DNA from: Pestalotiopsis fici W106-1
Lineage: Eukaryota > Ascomycota > Sordariomycetes > Amphisphaeriales > Sporocadaceae
Direction: 5' to 3'
NCBI RefSeq assembly: GCF_000516985.1
Contig: NW_006917091.1
Span: 616,285 to 680,284 of the forward strand
DNA length: 64,000 nucleotides
The notes beneath the pieces are model-generated. The model made no database searches. It was given only the letters and a program-made list of their open reading frames with translations, and was not told the origin of the DNA. Positions 22,216 through 33,748 of the stretch are shown in pieces. Made by a program: the position numbers and the translations under genes. Each line of letters opens with the position of its first letter. Position 1 is the stretch's first letter.

Positions 22216-23337
22216 TTATTGTCGGAGGAAGTGGAGGACCAGCTTCTTGTAGGAAGATATGCTGTCAATCAGCTCAGGCACACGGATATACTCATCTGGC
22301 CCATGTGCGACGAGGATCGATCCTGGACCAAAGAGTACTCTGTTGCCGCAGCACTCGGCCTTGAGTCGGGGAACATCTGTCCCAAAGGCCACGGGGGCAG
22401 CGTCGAAACCGTCAATTTCCCAGTCCAATAGCGCCTCGGGGTACTCGAACACAAACTTGAGCTCCACGTCGGGGTGCCGCGAGACGATCTCGGCCACCTT
22501 GGCCTTGATGCCAGGCAGGTCAGAGACCATGCGGACTTCGCATAGCGCCTTGGCCGACGGGGCGACAATGTTGTGTTTCTCGCCGCCCTCGAGGGTGCCG
22601 ATGTTGAAGGTGGAGGGGCCGAGCAGATCAGACTCGGGCCAAGTGGCCGCAGAGAGGTCGTTCAAGACGTTGAGAAGAGTCGTTGTGGCACTTTTGCCGA
22701 GATGGGGATACCCCGAGTGGCTTGAGGACCCTGAATTAACATGATTGATTCATAATGCGGTCGTTTTTACTCTGTGAGGATGGGCTTACCACGCAATACC
22801 ATTGGCAATCACCTCGAAAGCGACTTGTCCCTTGTGGCCTTTGGCAAGTTTACTCTCCGTAGGCTCGGCAAAGATGCCCGACTCCCAGGTCAATCCCATG
22901 TCGTTTGCGGCAATCATGCCATGTCCGCCATTCTCCTCGCCAACCACAAACAGCAGGCCAATGTCGCCTTCGTCGCGGACTTTTCCTTCGCGTCTCAATT
23001 CTTCCGCCGCCTGAATCTGCGCCGCCAGCGGACCTAGATCATCCGACGACCCTCTGCCCCGAATGATGTCGCCGTCGACTGTCAGCGGGATGTGCGGTGG
23101 CACCGTGTCCATGTGCGCGGTCAGAAGCACGCGCGTCTGGCGGGCCGGGCCGAGGTAGGCGTATACATTGTGGCGCGTTGATCCCGGCGCAATGGGGATG
23201 CGCTCTACGGTGTAGCCCAGGCCCTGGAGATGCTCTTCCAAGAAGACGCCAATGCCGTGCTCGAGCTCGCTCGTGCTGACAATGGACATGAGAGACTTCA
23301 AGAGGTGGACTACCGGGTGATCCATGATGTCTGCCAT
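22216..23337 (-). CDS. M20-family metallo-deacetylase/peptidase (ArgE/DapE-like)
   Basis: Exons on the minus strand: 23337-22800 and 22730-22216; 350 residues. The donor is read as GTATTG after AAT-G: a stronger-looking GTAAGC 9 bp further on would put the rest out of frame. With the chosen site the join reads ANGSSSHSGYPHLGKS, the family's dimerisation-domain entry. Two-zinc ligands are visible: TAHMDTVPP (His, Asp), RGSSDDLG (Asp), GEENGGHG (catalytic Glu and metal Glu), and FGPGSILVAHGPDEYI near the C-terminus (His). There is no signal peptide, so it should act in the cytosol. Acetylornithine deacetylase-like amidohydrolase is the nearest group, but fungi normally use Arg7-type transferases, so another N-acyl amino acid or dipeptide is likely. 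Confidence 0.9.
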
Positions 23338-25406
23338 CGTGGTTCACAAGTTCAAGATTGTTATAGAATGCAAAGCACGCGTATTTGGACGCCTACAGCC
23401 TATACACTTCCTTTATGAATCTTGGTGATGACCACGTTTTCCCAAGGTAGAACGCAAGAGATGATGTAGTCGACGTGCACGTGCTGTATTGGATCTACAG
23501 ATGGCCAGAATATCACTTGGAAATGAGTACCAAGTCGTATACTTGTCTTGTCAGTCAAAAAAAAAAAAAAAAAGGTAAGATCGATTGGCAACGTGTTTTG
23601 AGAATCCATTGAAAGTCCAGAGTATGCACTCCAGAAGGAGTCACGGCATCGGCCCGGCGCTTGGCAGGGTGATTTAGCGTACATCACGCACTGTCAGTCA
23701 GCAATGAGGAGCAACGTGCTCGCGTGCTGCTTACCTGATCCACTTCTTCAATTGCTTCAGGTCGGCAGGATCTGGAACGACACGCGCAAGAGTGATGGAA
23801 GAAGCTGTCTTTTACGTACTTGCAATGCGGGATGGCTCAGCATGGTGCTGCTTTGCTACAATAGAGCGCCGGAGATACTCGGGTTTAGTGGTGTCAGAGG
23901 CATGACTCTTAGGAATTACTAGGCTGCGCCGTAACTCGCAGCCAGCTGGCTCTGCTTCCGAAAGTGCCCGACTCAAGTCAATCGCCATGAGAGCAGAGCC
24001 ATTGCGATGGGAGCTGAACAAATATCAAGCATCAGTAGCCTCCTGAACTTTGATAGAGTGTGCAATCTGGAGCACGGCAACATCTGCTCTTCCAAGATAG
24101 CCGTGAAGATGGAGCGACACTTTCACGATGCAATTTCGATCTGTTGGTGATTGGTGGACTCGGGTTTTGTCCAAGCAGTGTTCTACGCTTAGCGTTGTCT
24201 GCTTATGCCGACGGTCAAATCAATGAAGCTGCCAATGACAGGACAGTGCATGATCTGAATAGAAACTTTCTTCTCCTCCTGCGACCTGGTATTAGGGGTA
24301 ATTAGTCCCCAGGTAAGCGACAACAACCGTGCTTTCTTTATAATCTTTGGTTGATTGCGGGAACTATTACGGCTCGGACTTTCGCGATCGCGGGGGTATT
24401 GAGGCTAGAGTCTGCGATTTAGCTTGAAGCAATCAACTTGAGTAACATGCACTCAAATGTTGAATTTTAACCAGCAAAGTTGCTGATATAGCGCAAATAC
24501 AGAATCCTCTGCATTGCTATTCAGACTTGGGACGGAACGGGCTTCCGATTTTGAATGAAAAAGGACTGCTTCCGCGGGGCCTCTTACCTAGAAGTCCGAA
24601 TCTCCACATTTTCTCCGATCCGGACTTCTCGCCGCCGCGTCCGGTGTTCTGTCCGGATCAAGTCTCACTATTCAGCCCAGATGTTGACTATAACCTGTGA
24701 TCATATGAGAGGTATTTTCATCATGACAAGCTTAGTGCTCAAGTAGGAGAAGCATGGTGAGATTCGAGGCTTGAGACATATTCAGCTTAACAGCATTCCC
24801 AAAGACCTGACGTGCTATATTGGGCATTAGAATAACCTTTTGAGTCTTGCTATGCTAGGGAGTGAGCTTATTTGCGTCATAATACCAGGATAGAAAAGTA
24901 GACATAAGAAATGCATAGCGAGGTACAGAACTCTAAAACGAGCATCACGCGATCCGGGATCCCGATGAACGGCCACTTGCGAGCACAGGTGGAACTAGAG
25001 CTCCTTGCTAGCCTGGGGCCATTCGCACCAGTGACCGAGACAGATTCGCAGCATCAAGCGAGATTCGCAAGCTTGCAAGCTGGGAAAATATGCAAAACAT
25101 GGGAAGAATGATGCCGAGTCAACCCTCGAGACGAGTAATAGTTGGCCGCAACCCCGCCTTCTTCTCCGCATACAAGCCCCCGAGACGAGGTCTGCAGTCT
25201 ACTGACCCCACGATCTCCGCAGGCACAGCTGGGGTAGCGCCCAGAGTATGTAAGAGACGTGTTCTGCACCATCAAAGTAAAAAATAATGAATTATTGAAA
25301 ACTCCAAATAGCCAAATCCTGTTATATACCACCGGTTCTACGGTGCTGCCATTATTCTAATATCTTATATTTTATTTGAGAAAAAGCGAATAATCCCTGG
25401 CTCACC
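23338..25406 (+). other. Long gene-poor stretch
   Basis: About 2 kb without a supportable gene. A 17-base A run lies near 23557. A cluster of CCGGA/TCCGG words lies at 24620-24660. The palindrome CGCGATCGCG at 24383-24392 is repeated at 27682. Open frames of 60-90 codons look random. Confidence 0.45.
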
Positions 25407-26378
25407 ATGGCGCCGAAAAACGTTATTGTGACCGGAGCTGGTGGTCTCATCGGCCCTATGCTCTCCAAGAGACTTCTCAATGACGGCTACAGAGTAATCA
25501 TGACGGACATTGTCGAGCCCGTGATCCCCAAGGGCGTCAAGCACCCAGAAAACGCCGTCTGCCTCAAGGGCGACATTTGCGACGCCGGCTTCGTCAAGAC
25601 GCTGCTCGACGCGGCGCAGCCCCTGCACGCCATCTTCATCTTTCACGGCATCATGTCGGCGGGCTCCGAGGCCAACTTTGACCTCTCCATGAAGGTCAAT
25701 GTCGAGAGCGTGCGGAACCTGCTCCTGGCGCTGCGCCAGACCAACCCCGGCGTGCGCGTCGTCTACTCGAGCTCCCAGGCCGTCTTTGGCCAACCCCTGC
25801 CCGCCGTGGTCACGGACTCGGTCACCCCCACGCCCGAGGGCACCTATGGCGCGCACAAGTACTCTACCGAGATTATCGTCAACGACATGCACCGCAAGGG
25901 CTTCATTGACGCCGTAATTGTGCGGTTCCCCACGCTGGTGGTACGGCCCGGCAAGCCCAGCAATGCCGCGTCGTCCTTTTTGTCGGGCATGATTCGCGAG
26001 CCCTTGAACGGCGAGGTCTGCGTGCTGCCGCTGAAGGACCGGGGCTTCAAGTCGTACATTTGCTCACCGAGCGGCGTCATTGAGAACCTGGTGCGCGTGC
26101 TCAACATGCCCGGCGACGCGCTGCCCAAGCACATTCGTCACATCAACTTTCCGGGTATCGCGGCTTCGGTCCAGGAGCTCATGGACGGCCTGGCCAAGTA
26201 CGGCGGCGAGGACAAGCTCAAGTTGCTCAAGGAGGAGACCAACCCAGAGCTCGAGCGCATCCTCCGGAGTTGGCCCCAAGACTTTGACCCGAGCACGCCC
26301 GATAGGCTGGGGCTGGTTCGGGATAAGAATGCTGAAGATTTGGTCAAGGAGTATGTCGACTCGCTCAAGGAGCAATGA
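25407..26378 (+). CDS. NAD-dependent epimerase/dehydratase, D-erythronate-dehydrogenase-like
   Basis: Single exon, 323 residues, extended short-chain dehydrogenase fold. The N-terminal Rossmann motif is VTGAGGLIGPML; the catalytic YGAHKYSTE (Tyr-x-x-x-Lys) and upstream YSSSQAVFG Ser are present. The blocks FDLSMKVNVESVRNLLLALR, VIVRFPTLVVRPGKPSNAAS and SFLSGMIREPLNGEV closely follow the DenD group, which oxidises D-erythronate at C2 using NAD+ in bacterial four-carbon sugar-acid catabolism. Fungal members are often only called NAD-dependent epimerase. The partner kinase and isomerase of the bacterial pathway are not in this window. Third-position GC is high compared with its flanks. Stand-alone gene between two gene-poor regions. 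Confidence 0.88.
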   Translation: MAPKNVIVTGAGGLIGPMLSKRLLNDGYRVIMTDIVEPVIPKGVKHPENAVCLKGDICDAGFVKTLLDAAQPLHAIFIFHGIMSAGSEANFDLSMKVNVESVRNLLLALRQTNPGVRVVYSSSQAVFGQPLPAVVTDSVTPTPEGTYGAHKYSTEIIVNDMHRKGFIDAVIVRFPTLVVRPGKPSNAASSFLSGMIREPLNGEVCVLPLKDRGFKSYICSPSGVIENLVRVLNMPGDALPKHIRHINFPGIAASVQELMDGLAKYGGEDKLKLLKEETNPELERILRSWPQDFDPSTPDRLGLVRDKNAEDLVKEYVDSLKEQ

Positions 26379-28527
26379 ACGACATTAGGGAAAGGACCTC
26401 TTGTATGTTAGATGATTGAAGTTAATAATTGATCATGACGACCGCATTCTTTCTTTTTCTTTTTCGAGCTCAGTCGAAATAGTCTTGCGCACTACTCGAC
26501 AACCCACGTATGCTGTAGTCTGCGCTACGATCAGCCATTGCATATGATCAAGTACAAGGTGGAATGTGACATTGGTCAAGAGCTATCGGATTGCCCAGGA
26601 TGATCCTACCGACAAGCGACCATCAAGAAGATACGTTGCTTTGAGAGTCATAGATTTGATCAAAAACTACCGGCCAGTCGTAAACTAAATGATTGTGCGA
26701 TTGTGAAGACTTGCGTGCCTGACCCGATGGAATAGCTTCATGATAGAATGCCGTTGTGTGGCTTGTGCGCCATGAAGCAAAGATGTGCACATCTCAGCGT
26801 GGCAACACTGCTTAAGAGGAGAAAGGGGCCAAAGAAAATGAAAAGAGCTGACAAAGGGAATGAGACATTGCGCGTCTATTATAAGAGATTTGCCTACCTT
26901 TTGCAATGTCCCTCATGAAAAGTATCAGCTCATTCCGGATCTGCAATCTGGAAATCCGAATGTTTTCGGGGGATTCTAGAAATCAACACGGCGCTAGAAC
27001 GGAGCGGCGTTGAACGGGGGACCTAACTGAGAAACGGCATGGGCGCCGATACGGGCGGTTTGTTGGCTGATGGTGCCCATGCAAGCCAGCCAGTTTCCTG
27101 AGATTGTTTTCCTTTCATGGTTAGCTTGCTTAGATTATTCTGGTGCAAACATTATCAAATTATTTCTTGTCAGATTGTTTTCCTCTTTGGTCTGTCGCAT
27201 ATTTGTTTGGAGACGGACGGTGTGCCGAGAATAATACCGCCGAGTGGGCAGAGAAAAAGATGCGGATCTCAACACAACAGATGTCCACGGTTTTACGCAC
27301 CAGCAATTTTGATTCGTAGGGAGAAAACAGTCAGCGCTTTGTCTGCTTATCTAAAATTGGGCAGACACGGGTGAAAAACCATCTTAATGTGGCCGGGTTC
27401 ATTCCGGTCAAGCTGGTTCATTCAGTAAGGTTCAATGTTGCGTACCCGGACTCCATCAGATCATGGAGGGGGAACAGCGGGCAACGTAGCCACTGTGGAT
27501 CAGGTAAGCACCAAAAGGGTAAACAATCTCAGCAGTGACCACCAAAAAAAAGAATTTGGCCGTCATATCAACTCCCATTGCACTTCCATCTTTCGCTATC
27601 GAAATCAAAGGAAGGTTTAGTATTGCTCAATTGTGTCTTCTTCGCCATGATAGTGTATTAATCATTTGACAACTCGCGATTCGCGATCGCGAAATAATCG
27701 CGGATTATTACGGAATTCCAGGGCTCTCTACTTAGCGTCAAGTCAGCTGGTCCCCGAAAACAGGGCTGACTCCGCTATAACACTGAAAAACGCAGGGCCC
27801 GCAGAGGGGTTAAGTCTTGGGGTCCCCAGGTCTGTCTTCCCATTTCCTGACTTGGTCTGGGCTGGATCTCTGGAGGGGGAAAAAGCACTGCCATTTTCCT
27901 GGCCTTTTTATGCACATAAGATGGCGACCAAAGTAGTAAATCTACTATTTTATTACCTCATCCTGCTAGATGTGGCAGCATATTGTAGACAGAGCATCGA
28001 ACGAGCCACGCACGCACTATCCCCAAAAGCTTATAATCTAGTAGCGCCAAGCACAAGCGATTGGCAATCTGACGATCAGATCAAGAGGCAAGGGGAAAGG
28101 GGGAGTGGCATCTCAGGTAGGGTAGTTGGTACAGAAGTATTCCAATAGACAAGTGGTCCATCAACTAGGGGGACCTTGTTGACCATTTGGTCCAGATGGA
28201 TGAGAACCCGCCTGGACACACCCAACCCCATACCCTCCTGCATGTGAACATAACTCGACTCCATTTTGCTTGCTGCGCCCATATCGAGGCTCAACCAACT
28301 AGGTACATTAGCTACCGGCATATCTTACCTTGGTCAACGCGTCAGATATATCTCAGTGTGCCCTTTCAAACTAACTCGACCATATTTTTTCTCGTGAATA
28401 TCTTCTTTTTCTTACTTTTCCTCTTTCTCTTGCCCCAATTTCAATCTGCATATCTGCACACCAGGTACGCTAACTCAACGCTGCTCTAACTCGTTGAATC
28501 CTTGCCTGCGCCGCTTTGGACTTATCC
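26379..28527 (+). other. Long gene-poor stretch with nested palindromes
   Basis: 2.1 kb without a supportable gene. It holds TTCGCGATCGCGAA (27680-27693) directly abutting AATAATCGCGGATTATT (27693-27709). The last 150 bp (28380-28527) are pyrimidine-rich, as in fungal 5' leaders. Confidence 0.5.
27680..27709. repeat. Two abutting palindromes
   Basis: TTCGCGATCGCGAA is a perfect 14-bp palindrome. AATAATC-GCG-GATTATT is a perfect 7-bp inverted repeat with a 3-base spacer; the two share one base. They could be a protein-binding site or cruciform seed, but I know no matching factor. Confidence 0.6.
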
Positions 28528-29316
28528 ATGTTGCCCACAATGCACAGCTCACCATTCATGAACGTCCCCGCCGAGGTGCGCGGTCTCATTTATGAATACT
28601 TGTTCGACGATGCTGGCAACGACCGATTAGAAATCCGCAACATCGAATACCCGATGCTGCCCAAGAGAGAGGACAGAGTTCGGACAAAGTATCACCTGCT
28701 TGACCATTCTATAGTACGGCGGTGCTACCAGGCCACCTACCACCTCAAGACCAAGGACGCCTACTTTTGCGCATCATTGATGCGCGTCAATCGCAAGATT
28801 TATGAGGAAACTTCATACATCGTCTACTCGAGGCACTCTTTTGACTTTGGCGTCGATATCGAGGCGGTACAGCCCTTTTTCAGCGATCTTACCCCGGGGA
28901 GCCGCCAACTCATCCAGGAAGTCTCCCTTTGCAAACGCGGCCCGCTGCCCATTTTTGAAAATGATCGGAGCGAGTGGCGGAATCTATGTCGGTACCTGGG
29001 CGAGTCCTGCGTGGTCAAGAAGCTGCGGCTCGTCGTGCAAGGCGGTCGGCCTAATGTGGACTGGACAGGCCCCAAGGAGTTTTCGGCCCGTGACTTGCAG
29101 CTCCTGGCCGACCTCAAGCACGAGAGCCTCGACTGGGTGAGCGAGTTGGCGCAGGTGGAAATCAAAGAATTGGAAGTCTTGCCCGATCTGCATTACGCAC
29201 CGCCGCCCACGACTTCCCACGGGCTCATCTTTGCCGCCGTTTCGGCTAGCATTGAGAAGGGTCTGACAGAGTTCTTGCGATCGCAATTACACCTTGCTCC
29301 GAGGGTGGGCTTCTGA
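28528..29316 (+). CDS. F-box-like/DUF7730-type fungal protein
   Basis: Single exon, 262 residues from the ATG of MLPTMHSSPF. The opening FMNVPAEVRGLIYEYLF is the L-P-x-E-x-R-x-x-I-Y-x-x-L helix found in a very large fungal family annotated as F-box-like or DUF7730. A second conserved block is ASLMRVNRKIYEETSYIVYSR, in which the hydrophobic LxRVNRxIYxE segment continues the domain. The rest (PFFSDLTPGSRQLIQEVSL) also fits. F-box function (SCF adaptor) is possible but unproven for this branch: no WD40 or LRR tail is present. Expression cues are limited to a pyrimidine-rich leader. Confidence 0.75.
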   Translation: MLPTMHSSPFMNVPAEVRGLIYEYLFDDAGNDRLEIRNIEYPMLPKREDRVRTKYHLLDHSIVRRCYQATYHLKTKDAYFCASLMRVNRKIYEETSYIVYSRHSFDFGVDIEAVQPFFSDLTPGSRQLIQEVSLCKRGPLPIFENDRSEWRNLCRYLGESCVVKKLRLVVQGGRPNVDWTGPKEFSARDLQLLADLKHESLDWVSELAQVEIKELEVLPDLHYAPPPTTSHGLIFAAVSASIEKGLTEFLRSQLHLAPRVGF

Positions 29317-29598
29317 TGAGACGTCGTCCACTGCTGAGGGTGGAACTATGTACTCATCAAGGCTATTTTGAACTTTGTTTTGCAATTGGTCGGGCACTGC
29401 ATTTTGGCACTGGAGAACGGCGTCATGGGATGGGCACTGAAACGTTCGGGATTGAACGGTTCGAATGTGGAATGATTCATGTACAATTCATTTTAAAAAA
29501 CTACTACATGGAAATCACCAAGTCATCTTATGCCGGTACCACGAAATGCAAGTGATCAGAACTTGAGGAAATCATCAATACTCGCTTCGATAATCTAC

Positions 29599-30696
29599 TT
29601 AGCAAACCCATCCACCATCCACATTATACACGGCCCCCGTCACAAACGACGCCTCGTCGCTCAGCAGAAAAGCAATCACCCGAGCCACCTCAATGGGTTC
29701 GGCCCGCCGCTTCTGAGCCGTATGCTGCAGGCTAGCCTTGACATGCTCCGGGTTCTCTCCTTCGGAAAGCGGCGTTCTGATGGAACCTGCAAAAGATCCG
29801 AATTTCAACATTCCAGCGCTGAAAAACAGGACTGTTGTCGCACTGAGTGAAGAGTGGGTAGTGACTGACCTGGCGATACGCAATTGATTCTGATTTCTTG
29901 GTTTTCCTTGGCGGCCGTTCTCGTCAATGCAATCACGGCGGCTTTGCTCGCGCAGTATGCCGCGTTGCCGGGAGCGCCGAATTGGCCAAAGACGCTGGCG
30001 GCGGATACCTACAGATTATGTCATAAATCTTTCATGAAACATTGGAGAGAATCATTATTGTACTTACGATACTGCCTCCTGGCTTCATGGCCCTTATTTG
30101 AGCCTGCGCGCGCATCGATGTTAGCATCATGAGTCAACTCTCTTGCCTTTAGTCCATCGGAACAAGACTTAGGTGCCACATCATGTTCCTTATCACTCGA
30201 TCGATGGCGAAAACTTGGATTAAATATTGAATACTTACCCGAATACAGGCATAGACTCCCTTTGCATTAACGGCAAACGTGGAATCCCAATCCTCGTCCG
30301 TGGACTGGGCAACCGGCACAGCAAACTTGATGATACCCGCCATATTAACAGCACCATCAACACCGCCAAGACTAGCCACCGTTCTTGTGATCCAGTCGTC
30401 GACGGACTGGGTCTGACGCACATCCACAACAGTATAAATGTGGTCTTTTCCTTGCCCGTTCGGCTTGGGCAGAGACGCAGTGGCCGTCTTGAGGGCCACC
30501 TCATTAATGTCGGCCAAGGAAATGATGGCGCCCCGCGACGCGAGCAATTGTGCCGTTGCCAGGCCCATGCCCGACGCGGCACCCGTGATGGCAATCTAGA
30601 ATATCATTTATGAGATATCGTCCTTATAGCAGAGCTAGTGAAGCCTCAAAACAAGCTGCAAGACAGACTTACCACTTTACCCTCAAAGCTCGACAT
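29599..30696 (-). CDS. Short-chain dehydrogenase/reductase (classical SDR)
   Basis: Exons on the minus strand: 30696-30673, 30595-30239, 30103-30068, 30008-29870, 29786-29599; 247 residues, standard classical SDR size. Introns are 77, 135, 59 and 83 bp. Two exons are tiny: 24 bp (MSSFEGKV) and 36 bp (AQIRAMKPGGSI). The cofactor loop is TGAASGMGLA; acidic Asp in LADIN after beta-2 favours NAD(H). NMAG, then SAASVFGQFGAPGNAAYCAS and K give the Ser-Tyr-Lys triad; SPGSIRTPL and FVTGAVYNVDGGW finish the fold. It should oxidise an alcohol or reduce a carbonyl; the substrate is unknown. It lies 770 bp from the Zn2Cys6 gene and may share its regulon. Confidence 0.9.
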
Positions 30697-31468
30697 GGTG
30701 CGTGCGATAATCAAGGTTGAGTGTGGCAATGTGAATTCTTGGTCCGCTAGTTTAGATGCAACAAAGGAATGATAACAGTGCTACAAGTCTTCTTGAGTTT
30801 CCATATCTATTGAGAGGTATTGATACGGAATGTATGTACATTACCTTTGAAGTATCCACACAAGTATAGTCCGAGATACGGATAAGACCGCCCGGTGCCC
30901 CCCTCCAACAAGGCAAGCAAACCCTCCAAGCCCCACAACCGCCGCCGAGTATATCGGGCAATTGTCCCCTGAGTAGGTGCACGCCTCAACCCCGGCTCCA
31001 CGAAAGATATGGACTTTGGAGGCGCAAGATTATACCTGATGCAGGCAAACTACTCGCGTACCTTTCAGCCATAGAATCATATGCATCGGTCGTGGATGCG
31101 GGACAAGTTGAATTTTACTATCACAAAGACTTAGATACAAGTTTGACCTTATAGCTGAGATTGATATTCACCGGCATTGCCCTGTGTCTGTAAAGTTCTA
31201 ACCTAGGTTTACATACAAGTAGCAATTTGAAAGGGACTTGGAAGTGGTTTTTGTAGACACAGAATTTGACGGGAGGCTCATCTTTTATGGACGTTATGCC
31301 CAGCATCTAAAAATATCTGAATTCTCTCATCTATGTCTACCACACGAAGACATGCACTCTATCAGGTACTAGCGACCAATTTGACCATCATCTCAACTAG
31401 TCCCCGGTACTAGATAGCCGCTGATGAGCAGCGAACAAAGCAACTCAAACAATTCATTCATTCATACG
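30697..31468 (+). other. Intergenic
   Basis: SDR 5' flank and 3' flank of the Zn2Cys6 regulator. No gene seen; AT-rich near 31100-31330. Confidence 0.45.
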
Positions 31469-33748
31469 TCATAGTGGGAGGTTGTGCAATCCAGCGTACG
31501 TTTTGCCCTTGGCCAAATCAATCCAAGAGGCACCCGTGTCACTGAGGGAAGATTTCGCAACCCAGACTTCTCTTATCGTGCGAATGGTGATGGAGAACGT
31601 ATCCAAGCCACTATTATGCGCACAATTTTCAAACCATTCCGAAAATGCCTGCTGAACAGGAGGACTCTCGGCCTCGCAAGCTGCGATAAACCCCGGCCAT
31701 ACGAGGCTCAGGGATCCCGTCGGACCGTCTGAACCTGTGCAGTCCACTTGGCGCAGAGCATTGAGCACCCGAAGCACTTTGGACTGGAGAAGCTCGGCGT
31801 CAATATCATAGATCCTTCGATAAAAGTAGATGGCTAGTGCGTTGCGGACGGCGATGATCATGTTGGCAAGCTTCTCGTCGCCTGGAAAGTCGGCTTCCGA
31901 AACTCGCATTTCCGAGGTCCAGTCAGGAAATTGCTTGATGCACCGCTCCAGGGTTCTTGCACGCTTGAAAAACTCGGACATGTTGATGCTTGAAGAACCG
32001 TGGCCCTGATCCATAGCATCCTTCTCTTTGCCAAGGCGAATAGTGCAGGACAGAAAATAGATCAATCCTTCTGGTATACCGTAGATCTCTGGATATAGTG
32101 TCGCCGGCCAAACACCAGGATGTTCCAAGTGAAGATCATTTTCTCCCTCCTCTTGTGTCTTGATGTATAGTGTCTGCTGGGTTGGGTCGTGCCAATTGGA
32201 CAAGGCCTTGAACGAAGGACTATCTTGGCTGTATATGATGAGTTCACTAGACTCTATCGCGTTTTGTACTTCTTTTCGATGCGAGCTTGTCTTTCCGATG
32301 CATAGACTCTCGTAGAATAGCCGTTGAAATACGTAGCAGTGGTGGAGAAGGCGTACTTTGCGTGACTTTTTCCGGCTGAGGCCTTTTAAACGAATAAACT
32401 TTTCTGCCTCCACAAAGTAGAAATCAACGCAGGCCCGCCGCCCAGTGACAGTGTACAAATGGACTAGGGTCAAGAGCGCCATAAGAATCGTCTTGTACTT
32501 GGCCACTTTTGGTACATGATAGGCGCTTGCCAGTGTAGCTCGACAGTGTTCGCGAGCCTGCCGCTCATAGAACTTGGACCGCTCGAGCCACATGGAGGAA
32601 TGCGATTGCATCTTTCTACCGAGACTCGAAGCACTGATGGCCAGGGTACCAAAGAAGACGGCGGAGCTCGCGTGGCTCAGGTGCTCGCCCATGGTTAGTG
32701 CTGCCAAACAGGTTTTCACGTGTGGGATGAACAAGGTGTGCCATGGGGTCTTTGCATGCCCAAAGGGCGTGACAAAATTGACAACGCTTGAGACATAGTG
32801 CTTGAGGAGGAATACGGCGTCGCCGGGCATGGAGACGGTCGGTGCAACGGACATGTGACTCGGTTTTTCGATCGTGCCTAAGTCGGGATTGAGCATATAG
32901 CCCAAGTAGTTATCGCTCGTAATCGAAGATGGGGATTCCAGAGTGGCGCCCTCGGTCAGACACAGTGCCGTTTCCGAGAGGCCCAACATGGCGGGGGCTT
33001 CGCATTCTGTAGCGGCAATGGCATCGGTATTGTCCATCGCAGAGGCCATATTGATATGGCCTGGCTCAGTAGGCGACGAGAATTGCAAGGGGTCATCAAG
33101 GATGGCAGCAATCAATGAAGGTGACCATTGGCAACTTTGCGCGTCGCCCTGATCCATGGACTGCTGGACATTATCATCTTCGTTATCATGATCCGGTAAC
33201 CTGATATCGCGGCACCAGTCGAGCTCGCCTACAGAATCTGCAGAGCCAAACCGAGTCTCGGCAATCTTTGGCCCCCTGAAGACTCCAAAGGGCCCATGCT
33301 GAACGTCCATGCTCTGGTCTGGGGAGACGTTCTCGCATTGTTCGTCCAGAGCTGATAGCTGCTTGCTCACCGAGGATGGCGACACGCTTGAGGTGAGCCA
33401 TTGGCTCATTTCCTGGCGCTCAGCCTCAGTGAACAACAACCGCCGGAAGCGGAAGTCTTCCCCATCGAGTTCGCTCCCATCAGCTCCAGGCGTGAAGAAG
33501 ATGTTCTTCCCATACCCCCGGCAGGTCAAGCCAGTGGTCGAGCATAGGAGGCAGGTGGGTCTCGTCTCATCACACTTAACCCTTCGACTGCGACACTGTG
33601 AAAGTTAGCTGAGTCCTCGTATAATTACTATTGATTCGCCCGACGCAATGCAAATCGAGCACTGAGGGTATACGAATTGCAACTCCTGTTTACATACTGT
33701 ATCGCAGCCACCAAATGATCGAGCCGCGATGCTGCCAGCTGTTGTCAT
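31469..33748 (-). CDS. Zn2Cys6 transcription factor with Fungal_trans_2-type domain
   Basis: Exons on the minus strand: 33748-33698 and 33595-31469 with a 102-bp intron; 725 residues. The short first exon (17 codons) ends GGCDT and the splice joins it to CRSRRVKCDETRPTC, LLC, STTGLTC, giving a perfect binuclear cluster C-x2-C-x6-C-x6-C-x2-C-x6-C near residues 15-41. The central part, VFLLKHYVSSVVNFVTPFG through HTLFIPHVKTCLAALTMGEH, matches the Fungal_trans_2 (Arg81-like) regulatory domain. It should bind CGG-type sites in the nucleus. The divergent permease starts 797 bp away, and the regulator sits between SDR and permease-SDR-monooxygenase genes, so it is a natural candidate for a local pathway regulator. 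Confidence 0.92.

Noticed and set aside
29530..29850. 106-codon plus-strand frame
   Set aside because: Antisense to the last exon of the SDR gene, which has clear family motifs.
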